NCBI GenBank assembly: GCA_021785315.1
Contig: JAJYFX010000120.1
Location: forward strand, 1-6,137
Source of the DNA: Actinomycetes bacterium
GTDB lineage: Bacteria; Actinomycetota; Acidimicrobiia; Acidimicrobiales; Acidimicrobiaceae
DNA length: 6,137 nt
Direction of reading: 5' to 3'
How positions within the stretch are numbered: the stretch's first letter is position 1; the number at the start of each line of letters is the position of its first letter. Of this stretch, positions 1 to 4,971 are shown in pieces. The position numbers and the translations under genes were made by a program. A model generated the notes under the pieces. The model was not told where the DNA came from. It made no database searches and worked only from the letters and a program-made list of their open reading frames with translations.

Positions 1-379
1 CGATAAAATCAACCTTGCCTGACTCTTTTCTCGACAGCGCTGCAAATTCTGGCAACTCGGTCTTGCAAGGAATACACCAGGAAGCAAAAAAGTTGAGTAC
101 TACTGGATGCCCGACAAACTGGCTCAATTTAAGATATTTTGCCGATGAATTGACGCTTGTCAAGTTGAAGTCGGGCGCGTGCTTGCCCACCAATGGTCCG
201 CCTTGCTCAACTCCAACAGCCTGGGCGAGGGGAGACTGCTTGGGGTACCTTGTGCTTGACAATGATGCGGCCACCGAGTAAACGATCAGAACTACCAAAG
301 CCAATGTCAAACCTATAAAAACAATCTTTTTTGTCGTGACAGGATGCCGGATACGTTTCGACTTAACGGAGCCTGACAA
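1..379 (-). CDS. Membrane-anchored TlpA/ResA-family thioredoxin-like protein (3'-truncated by window edge)
   Basis: Reading leftwards from a TTG at 379-377, 126 codons stay open to the window edge, so the C-terminal part is missing. Residues about 18-40 form one hydrophobic segment after a basic stretch (KSKRIRHPVTTKK), which looks like an uncleaved N-terminal anchor or signal peptide. A redoxin domain follows: GKHAPDFNLTSV at 65-76, then NFFASWCIPCKTELPEF at 96-112. The WCxPCKxExP active site (C102, C105) is typical of TlpA/ResA extracytoplasmic thiol-disulfide reductases, which act outside the membrane and reduce cysteines in apocytochromes or in the oxidase CuA site. The only usable start in this frame, after an in-frame stop just upstream, is the TTG. 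It lies 17 nt inside the end of ctaB, with a GGGG about 10 nt before it, which suggests translational coupling. A role in cytochrome oxidase or cytochrome c assembly is inferred from the ctaB neighbour; the exact substrate cannot be told. The family call is firm, the start less so. Confidence 0.88.
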   Translation of the reverse strand, partial: MSGSVKSKRIRHPVTTKKIVFIGLTLALVVLIVYSVAASLSSTRYPKQSPLAQAVGVEQGGPLVGKHAPDFNLTSVNSSAKYLKLSQFVGHPVVLNFFASWCIPCKTELPEFAALSRKESGKVDFI

Positions 380-1268
380 AAATATCTATCCCCATGGCCA
401 AGAATAACAACGTTAGATAGTAGATCGAAAAGCTGAATACCCTCATTGCTAATTTCGGAGAACACTCCCTGTAAAGGCGAACTGTATATGCAAAGAAGGC
501 GCCGCCAAGAACTAGCGCGGAGACGGAATAAATCATGCCCAGGTGCGCGACCGGTACTAGTACCAGCGTAACGATCCACAAGAGCACTGTGTAAATCACA
601 ATTTCCGAAGCCGTCCTCTTGGCGGTTGCCACAGCTGGCAGCATTGGAACGTTCGCCTTGGCATAATCATCCTTGTAACGGAAGGCCAAGGCCCAAAAAT
701 GTGGCGGCGTCCACAAAAATATGATCAAAAACATGATCAGCGGAGTCCAAGAAACCGAATTTGTCACAGCGGCCCAACCAACCAGAACTGGAGCTGCTCC
801 CGCTGCACCACCTATCACTATGTTCTGAGATGACGATCTCTTGAGCCAGATCGTGTAGACAAAGATGTAGAACAGTGCCGCAGCCAGAGCAAGCACCGCA
901 CTGAGCAGGTTAACCGCCACTACCAGCACCAGAAATGCCGCCACCTCCAAAGCTACAGCAAATGCCAGCGCAGCGGAGGGGGAGATCTCGCCGGTTACCA
1001 AAGGGCGCTTCTGGGTTCTTTTCATTATCGAATCGATATCCCTGTCGACCCACATATTCACTGCATTGGCTCCTCCAGCGGACAAAGTTCCGCCGGTAAG
1101 AGTCATGACCACCAACCAGATGTCGGGAATGCCTTGTTTTGCCACAATCATCGCCGGCACAGTGGTGATCAAAAGCAGTTCGATGATACGCGGCTTCATC
1201 AGGGCAACGTAACTCCCGACAACCCTGACAGCGCTGCGCCGTCCTGCAATGCCTACCATTAAATTCAT
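363..1268 (-). CDS. ctaB: Protoheme IX farnesyltransferase (heme O synthase)
   Basis: A 301-residue polytopic membrane protein of the UbiA prenyltransferase superfamily. It transfers a farnesyl group to the vinyl side chain of heme b to make heme O, the precursor of heme A for cytochrome oxidases. The first Asp-rich motif is N71-M-W-V-D75-R-D-I-D79 followed by KRTQKRPL (83-90), the prenyl-diphosphate/Mg site. The second conserved region, TPPHFWALAFRYKDDYAKA (187-205) followed by NVPMLP, is diagnostic for CyoE/CtaB. Several hydrophobic helices fill the rest (about 30-42, 100-140, 150-168, 175-195, 222-243, 247-262, 280-298). The length is normal for the family. The ATG at 1268 is preferred over Met4 because a TAGGT ribosome site (about 1273-1277) sits 4 nt upstream of it. 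The gene is transcribed away from the peptidase gene, and its last 17 nt overlap the thioredoxin-like gene downstream. A heme A synthase (ctaA) is not in view. Confidence 0.96.
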   Translation of the reverse strand: MNLMVGIAGRRSAVRVVGSYVALMKPRIIELLLITTVPAMIVAKQGIPDIWLVVMTLTGGTLSAGGANAVNMWVDRDIDSIMKRTQKRPLVTGEISPSAALAFAVALEVAAFLVLVVAVNLLSAVLALAAALFYIFVYTIWLKRSSSQNIVIGGAAGAAPVLVGWAAVTNSVSWTPLIMFLIIFLWTPPHFWALAFRYKDDYAKANVPMLPAVATAKRTASEIVIYTVLLWIVTLVLVPVAHLGMIYSVSALVLGGAFFAYTVRLYRECSPKLAMRVFSFSIYYLTLLFLAMGIDIFVRLR

Positions 1269-1422
1269 ATCGACCTAACGCTAATGATGTCCCAAAATTC
1301 ATGCCATCAAAGATGCGATCCCGCCACGTTCCTGGAATTAATTCTGGCCGGTTGGCAGCAATTAAATCACCATAACCATCCAGCAACCCTCATGAAACTC
1401 CTAAATTTAAAATGGCTAAAAT

Positions 1423-1450
1423 CTGACAGATTCCGTGAACAACTTTTACT
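1423..1450 (+). promoter_or_regulatory. Possible sigma-70-type promoter for the peptidase gene
   Basis: CTGACA (1423-1428, five of six bases of the -35 consensus), a 16-nt spacer, and TTTACT (1445-1450, four of six of the -10 consensus). Transcription would start near 1457, about 59 nt before the ATG. The -10 is weak and the region is AT-rich, so chance matches are likely. Confidence 0.3.
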
Positions 1451-1503
1451 GAAACTTTGCTTCCACCCTATCATGTGACCAGCTTTATTAATTCAGACTG
1501 GAA

Positions 1504-1508
1504 CAAAG
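1504..1508 (+). promoter_or_regulatory. Ribosome binding site deciding the peptidase start
   Basis: AAAGG sits 7 nt before the ATG at 1516. An in-frame TTG at 1510 would begin only 1 nt after it, too close to use, so the ATG is taken as the start. Confidence 0.65.
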
Positions 1509-1515
1509 GTTGCAT

Positions 1516-2616
1516 ATGAAGACAGCCCGGCGAATAACCGCATTGAGAACCCTGTTGGATGAGGCAGGGATAGATATCCTCATCATCACTAATCTCCTCA
1601 ACATCAGATACTTGACGGGATTCACCGGCTCGGCCGGAACCTTGCTGATCGCATCAGGCTCCAGGTCGGCCGGCGATCTCGGCATGCTGTTCACCGATGG
1701 CCGCTACCGCGAACAAGCAGCATTTCAGATTGCCGAATCGGAGGCTCAGGTTGACGTTCGGATCGGAAATGGGCGCATGCAGTTCGATGCGTCAAAACTC
1801 TTTGCGCGGGGCAGTTCGAATATCACCATCGAGGAGGACTCAACCTCGCTCGCCACGTTCAATCAATGGTCTGAGGCGATGGAACAAACTATACGTCCCA
1901 GCACCGTTAAAGTCGAAACTCTTCGACGCTTCAAAGATGAAGTCGAGGTGAGCCAGCTACGAAGAGCCGGGCAAATTGCCGACACGGCTCTATCTCAAGT
2001 ACTTCCCAGGCTTAAAGATGAACCCACGGAGAACGAATTTGCCGCGGAGTTAGAGTTTCAAATGCGAATGCTCGGAGCGGAAGGGACGTCGTTCGAAACT
2101 ATCGTTGCCTCGGGTTCAAACTCCTCGATGCCGCACGCACGTCCTACGGACAGGAAGATTATCGAGGGAGACACAGTGGTGATCGATTTTGGGGCCACCT
2201 GCAATGGATATCATTCAGACTGCACCAGAAGCTACTTCATGGGCAGCACGCCAAGTAAACAGTTTGAGCGGATATACGACGCGGTCGAACAAGCTCAAAA
2301 AGCCGGCGTTTCGAAATCAGTTCTGGAGGCAGAGATATCCTCTATTGACAGAGCGTGCCGGGGCTCGCTGGCCGAGAATCAGCTAGCTGAATTCTTTACA
2401 CATAGCACTGGCCACGGAGTTGGATTGGAGATTCACGAACTCCCCTGGGTCCATGGCGAAAGCAACTCGAGACTTTGCCTAGGCGATATCGTCACGGTCG
2501 AGCCCGGGGCCTATCTCCCAGGTGAAATCGGCATCCGCATCGAAGATACCATCGCCATCACGCAAGCTGGAAGTGAATGCCTAACCATGATCGCCAAAAC
2601 TCCCCTGATTTCCTGA
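1516..2616 (+). CDS. pepQ: M24B metallopeptidase (Xaa-Pro aminopeptidase / Xaa-Pro dipeptidase family)
   Basis: A 366-residue cytoplasmic peptidase with the usual two-domain layout: a creatinase/prolidase N-terminal domain (about 1-135) and a pita-bread catalytic domain (about 140-360). All five metal ligands of the M24 fold are visible: D224 in VVIDFG, D235 in HSDCTRSY, H300 in TGHGVGLEIHE, E329 in TVEPGAYLP and E343 in GIRIEDT. H207 (SMPHARP) matches the conserved active-site histidine, and H307 (EIHE) the second one. It should bind two Mn2+ or similar ions and cleave X-Pro bonds. Whether it acts on peptides (aminopeptidase P) or dipeptides (prolidase) cannot be read from the sequence; the symbol follows the M. 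tuberculosis gene in the same position upstream of efp. No signal peptide is present. It lies 106 nt upstream of efp, which appears to have its own promoter, so co-transcription is possible but not required. Confidence 0.93.
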   Translation: MKTARRITALRTLLDEAGIDILIITNLLNIRYLTGFTGSAGTLLIASGSRSAGDLGMLFTDGRYREQAAFQIAESEAQVDVRIGNGRMQFDASKLFARGSSNITIEEDSTSLATFNQWSEAMEQTIRPSTVKVETLRRFKDEVEVSQLRRAGQIADTALSQVLPRLKDEPTENEFAAELEFQMRMLGAEGTSFETIVASGSNSSMPHARPTDRKIIEGDTVVIDFGATCNGYHSDCTRSYFMGSTPSKQFERIYDAVEQAQKAGVSKSVLEAEISSIDRACRGSLAENQLAEFFTHSTGHGVGLEIHELPWVHGESNSRLCLGDIVTVEPGAYLPGEIGIRIEDTIAITQAGSECLTMIAKTPLIS

Positions 2617-2622
2617 GGAACA

Positions 2623-2668
2623 CTAACCCTTGGACGCACGGCCTTGGAAAAGCCAGGCAAAGGGTTAG
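2623..2668. repeat. Inverted repeat CTAACCCTT / AAGGGTTAG spanning the efp promoter
   Basis: Perfect 9-bp arms at 2623-2631 and 2660-2668 are separated by 28 bp. A second, imperfect small hairpin (GGCCTT at 2640-2645 against AAAGCC at 2649-2654) lies inside. The right arm covers the end of the spacer and part of the -10 of the candidate efp promoter, and the left arm lies upstream of the -35. It could be a protein binding site or a transcript stem-loop at the end of the peptidase mRNA. No T-run follows, so it is not a standard intrinsic terminator. Confidence 0.5.
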
Positions 2669-2671
2669 AAT
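2644..2671 (+). promoter_or_regulatory. Probable promoter of efp-nusB
   Basis: TTGGAA (2644-2649), a 16-nt spacer, and TAGAAT (2666-2671), which match four and five of six bases of the sigma-70 (SigA-type) consensus. Transcription would start around 2678, giving a 5' leader of about 45 nt before the efp ATG. This is the best promoter match seen in the window and lets efp and nusB be expressed independently of the peptidase gene. Confidence 0.6.
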
Positions 2672-2677
2672 GTGTAC

Positions 2678-2693
2678 CGCGTTCATAAACGCG
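2678..2693 (+). promoter_or_regulatory. Small stem-loop in the efp 5' leader
   Basis: CGCGTT (2678-2683) pairs perfectly with AACGCG (2688-2693) around a CATA loop. If the predicted promoter is right, this hairpin lies at the very 5' end of the efp-nusB transcript, a position where stem-loops are known to slow 5'-end decay. It leaves the ribosome site at 2712-2718 free. It could equally be a weak terminator remnant for the peptidase transcript, but only ACTTTCC follows it. Confidence 0.4.
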
Positions 2694-2722
2694 CTACTTT
2701 CCTAGCCTGTTAGAAGGATCTT

Positions 2723-3289
2723 ATGGCAATCTCAACATCAACTAATGATTTAAAAAATGGTATGACGCTGGATCTGCCTGACGGCCTATTTACCGTAGTT
2801 GAATTCCAACACGTAAAGCCCGGCAAGGGTGGTGCGTTTGTACGTACAAAGCTCAAGAATATGCGCACAGGCGCCGTGATAGAGCGTACCTACAGGGCCG
2901 ACGAAAAACTGGACCAGGCAATAATCGACAAGCGAGATATGCAGTTCCTATACCGCGACGGTGCAGAATACGTGTTCATGGATACTTCCTCCTACGACCA
3001 GATCCAGATTGACCCGAGCGCTTTGGGTTCGGCTTCCAATTTTCTGAAAGAAGGCGACTCAGCAACAATCAGCCAATACGAAGGTTCGGTTGTGGCCGTA
3101 GAACTCCCGGCGGCCGTCGAGTTGACGGTCACCGAGACGGAACCGGGGATACAGGGTGACAGGGTTTCCGGTGCGCGAAAGCCAGCGACAGTTGAGACGG
3201 GCCTGGTTCTGCAAGTGCCTCTGTTCATTGAGACTGGCGAACGAATCAAAGTTGACACCAGAACAGGAGACTATCTAACTCGTGCCTGA
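2723..3289 (+). CDS. efp: Translation elongation factor P
   Basis: A 188-residue EF-P of standard length. It binds between the ribosomal P and E sites and helps peptide bond formation at stalled polyproline stretches. Three beta-barrel domains are expected: a KOW-like N-terminal domain (about 1-65), an OB domain (about 66-130) and a C-terminal OB domain (about 131-188). The last carries the family signature from K153 to G172 (KPATVETG ... VPLFIETG), ending in [15 protein letters not shown]. The functional loop is [12 protein letters not shown] (30-41) with K35 at the tip, equivalent to E. coli K34. PGKGG resembles the PGKGP loop of the actinobacterial subfamily, where the lysine is reported to work unmodified; no EpmA-type modifying enzyme is in the window. 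AGAAGGA at 2712-2718, 4 nt before the ATG, supports the start. The stop overlaps the nusB start by 8 nt. Confidence 0.97.
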   Translation: MAISTSTNDLKNGMTLDLPDGLFTVVEFQHVKPGKGGAFVRTKLKNMRTGAVIERTYRADEKLDQAIIDKRDMQFLYRDGAEYVFMDTSSYDQIQIDPSALGSASNFLKEGDSATISQYEGSVVAVELPAAVELTVTETEPGIQGDRVSGARKPATVETGLVLQVPLFIETGERIKVDTRTGDYLTRA

Positions 3290-3764
3290 TTTAGGAGACG
3301 AGGATGACGCCAAAAGGGTCATCGACTCCATCGAAGACAGTGAAAGCAGCGAGGACTGGGTTGTCCCGATAATTACCCGGAGAGAGGGCCGGGAGAGAGT
3401 CATCTCGCTTCTTTATGAACTTGAGATGAAAAATAGTACTCCCGAAACCCTGCTTAGCGAATTGACTCTCAAACCAGATCCGTTTGTTCTCAAGAGGTAC
3501 CTGGGAATCACCAGCGCCAAATCCCAACTGAATGAGCAGATCAAAAGCTTTTCCCAAGACTGGGATCCCTCGCGAATGCCCGTTTTGGACCACGCGATAC
3601 TGCAGCTTGGCCTATTTGAGCTCATTTTTTGTCCCGAGGTGCCGACCGGAGCTGTCCTTTCGGAAGCTGTTGAGCTTGCTCAGAAATACTCAACCGAAAG
3701 TTCGGGAAAGTTCATAAATGGACTACTCTCAGCTGCGGCACGGCAGCTCAGGGGACAGGAATAG
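3282..3764 (+). CDS. nusB: Transcription antitermination factor NusB
   Basis: A 160-residue all-helical RNA-binding protein that pairs with ribosomal protein S10 (NusE) on boxA sequences of rRNA operons to support antitermination. The family core starts near residue 33 ([17 protein letters not shown], as in the usual R..AR..A...LY pattern). The C-terminal half holds the hallmark stretches [21 protein letters not shown] (94-114, with a short break in conservation), [11 protein letters not shown] (127-137) and GKFINGLL (142-149). The GTG at 3282 is the only start codon in frame before Met49, which lies inside the core, so the acidic 30-residue N-terminal extension (rich in D, E and S) must be real or the gene would lack a start. 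AGGAGA at 3265-3270 is 11 nt upstream, a long spacing. The GTGCCTGA overlap with the efp stop suggests translational coupling. A hairpin terminator follows. Confidence 0.95.
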   Translation: MPDLGDEDDAKRVIDSIEDSESSEDWVVPIITRREGRERVISLLYELEMKNSTPETLLSELTLKPDPFVLKRYLGITSAKSQLNEQIKSFSQDWDPSRMPVLDHAILQLGLFELIFCPEVPTGAVLSEAVELAQKYSTESSGKFINGLLSAAARQLRGQE

Positions 3765-3788
3765 TTGTTTCGCATCTTCTCTGAGTCG

Positions 3789-3810
3789 CCCGGCCCGGGG
3801 CCGGGGTTTT
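3789..3810 (+). terminator. Intrinsic terminator after nusB
   Basis: CCCGGCC (3789-3795) pairs with GGCCGGG (3799-3805) around a CGG loop, followed by G and TTTT (3807-3810). It starts 24 nt after the nusB stop. The stem is very strong and the T-run short. On the minus strand the same hairpin is followed by CGACTCAG with no T-run, so it should end the efp-nusB transcript but not clearly the convergent aroB transcript. Confidence 0.7.
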
Positions 3811-3826
3811 GGCACCTGGCAAAAAG

Positions 3827-4861
3827 TTACTGGTTCAGCTCCGACAAAACCTCTTTCACCAGCACAACGTCAACGTCCCGCACCACTTGTACCCCTGATC
3901 TCGAATCAAGCACGAAAGTGAGGGTACCGAAAGATTTTTTGTCCTTAAACATAGAGTCGATCAACCGTTCGGGCTCGATCGCTACAGGCAGACTCGTGGG
4001 AAGACCATAGGACTCGACCACCCGATAGTGATAATCCACCCTTTCTTGATCAATCCTTCCCAGTCTCTTGGCCAGCAGCGCTGCATAGATAAGCCCAATT
4101 GCAACAGCTTCACCGTGTTTGAGATCTAATCTCGGATCTTCAAAGCCAACGGCTTCCAGTGCATGGGCCAGAGTGTGACCGTAGTTAAGGAGAGCCCGCT
4201 GATCCCCTTCGCGCTCGTCTGCCTCGACATACTTTGCCTTAATGCGAACGCATGCCGAAACTTGAGCCGATAACGGCATCTTGTCCAGTCCCTCTGCGCC
4301 GAGAAAGGCATACTTCGCCATCTCTCCCTGGCCACAAAGCAACTCTCTTGGCGGCAACGACTCGAGAGCTGCCAGATCGCACAGTACGAAGCTAGGCTGC
4401 CAAAACGCACCAATCAGATTCTTTCCTTCGGGAATATTCACTCCCGTCTTTCCGCCGATAGCCGCATCGACCTGTGCCAACAGAGTGGTTGCAATGATTC
4501 CGTATCGCATGCCTCGATGAAAAGAAGCCGCAGCAAATCCGGCGGTATCGCTGACTATGCCTCCTCCAATTGCCAGCACCAAGTCTCTGCGGTTCATTCC
4601 CATGGCTGCAAAACTGCTGCACAGTTCCGCGATAGTCCCCAGGGATTTTGTCTGCTCGCCATCTTCAATATTGAAGATCTTGTGCGGTATGGCAAGCGCT
4701 GGACGGATCCCTATGTTCCCTTGGGTAACCACGGCAATCTTTCCGACGTCATCTGGGATCACGGAATGAACGTCCGCGGCCAACCCGTTACCAACATAAA
4801 CCGAATAGCTACGGTTTCCCAGATCCACTACAATTTCATCGTCGTGCAACGCACTGGACAC
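3827..4861 (-). CDS. aroB: 3-dehydroquinate synthase
   Basis: A 344-residue enzyme for the second step of the shikimate pathway: DAHP to 3-dehydroquinate, using NAD+ and a divalent metal (Zn2+ or Co2+) in the cytoplasm. The nucleotide-binding GGGIVSDTAGF is at 99-109. The family core TTLLAQVDAAIGGKTGVN (125-142) follows, then GKNLIGAFWQP (146-156). Metal ligands are E180 (GQGEMAKYA), H229 (NYGHTLAHALE) and H249 (LKHGEAVAIGL). K138, K147 and the DKKSFG stretch (307-312) match substrate-binding residues. The frame is open upstream to a TTG at 4927, but that has no ribosome site; the GTG at 4861 has GAAAGG 6 nt before it and gives the normal AroB N-terminus a few residues before IVVDLGNRSYSVYVG. 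Where most AroB proteins have PTTLLAQVD, this one has ATTLLAQVD (A124). It lies 110 nt downstream of aroC on the same strand, probably in one transcript, and converges on nusB. Confidence 0.95.
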   Translation of the reverse strand: MSSALHDDEIVVDLGNRSYSVYVGNGLAADVHSVIPDDVGKIAVVTQGNIGIRPALAIPHKIFNIEDGEQTKSLGTIAELCSSFAAMGMNRRDLVLAIGGGIVSDTAGFAAASFHRGMRYGIIATTLLAQVDAAIGGKTGVNIPEGKNLIGAFWQPSFVLCDLAALESLPPRELLCGQGEMAKYAFLGAEGLDKMPLSAQVSACVRIKAKYVEADEREGDQRALLNYGHTLAHALEAVGFEDPRLDLKHGEAVAIGLIYAALLAKRLGRIDQERVDYHYRVVESYGLPTSLPVAIEPERLIDSMFKDKKSFGTLTFVLDSRSGVQVVRDVDVVLVKEVLSELNQ

Positions 4862-4971
4862 ATAAAACCTTTCAAATTCGACAGATCCACCATAAATGCC
4901 CGGATTCCAGGCCCAGTCCTGCTCCAATAAATGTCGGCCAGCACTGAGTGTCGGAATTACGTAGATCCTTT
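4862..4971 (-). other. aroC-aroB intergenic gap, no gene seen
   Basis: This 110-nt stretch is where aroK (shikimate kinase) stands in related loci. None of the frames shows a P-loop (GxxGxGKS/T) or any other shikimate-kinase sequence. An AAAAGGATC string right after the aroC stop resembles a ribosome site, but no usable start codon follows at the right distance. I see no clear promoter or terminator, so aroB is probably read through from aroC. Confidence 0.55.
4868..4873 (-). promoter_or_regulatory. Ribosome binding site deciding the aroB start
   Basis: Read on the minus strand, GAAAGG lies 6 nt before the GTG at 4861-4859. An ATG two bases earlier (4863) is out of frame, and the farther TTG at 4927 has no purine-rich site in front of it. 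Confidence 0.65.

Larger units (their letters stand above)
1269..1515. other. Divergent intergenic spacer between ctaB and the peptidase gene
   Basis: This is 247 bp with no convincing gene. It lies between two outward-facing genes and so should carry promoters for both. The part from about 1390 to 1500 is AT-rich. Visible structure is limited: a perfect 10-bp palindrome GAATTAATTC at 1335-1344, which also forms the left half of an imperfect hairpin (TTAATTCTG at 1338-1346 against CAGCAATTAA at 1356-1365). On the minus strand I could not pick a convincing sigma-70 promoter for ctaB; a TGATTTAAT extended -10-like string near 1362-1371 is the best candidate, without a good -35. Short open frames on both strands here lack ribosome sites and recognisable protein sequence. 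Confidence 0.6.

Noticed and set aside
15..281. 88-codon open frame on the plus strand opposite the thioredoxin gene
   Set aside because: The minus strand carries a clear redoxin domain with a WCIPC active site; this is its antisense shadow.
910..1386. 158-codon open frame on the minus strand running from the spacer into ctaB
   Set aside because: Three quarters of it lies out of frame inside the well-supported ctaB. The roughly 40 residues in the spacer look protein-like by eye but match no family I recognise, and the TTG start has no convincing ribosome site.
1284..1478. 64-codon open frame on the plus strand in the divergent spacer
   Set aside because: No ribosome site, a composition rich in H, N, L and K unlike a known small protein, and it sits where promoters must be.
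1510..1515. TTG start for the peptidase two codons upstream of the ATG
   Set aside because: It begins 1 nt after the AAAGG ribosome site; the ATG at 1516 has proper spacing.
2623..2668. Intrinsic terminator for the peptidase gene
   Set aside because: The long inverted repeat has a 28-nt loop and no T-run after it, so it was kept as a repeat and not called a terminator.
4862..4927. 22-codon N-terminal extension of aroB from a TTG at 4927
   Set aside because: It has no ribosome site, gives a longer N-terminus than the family needs, and a GTG with a well-spaced GAAAGG lies at 4861.
4517..4930. 137-codon open frame on the plus strand opposite aroB
   Set aside because: It is antisense to the conserved NAD-binding half of aroB, has no ribosome site, and its translation resembles no family.
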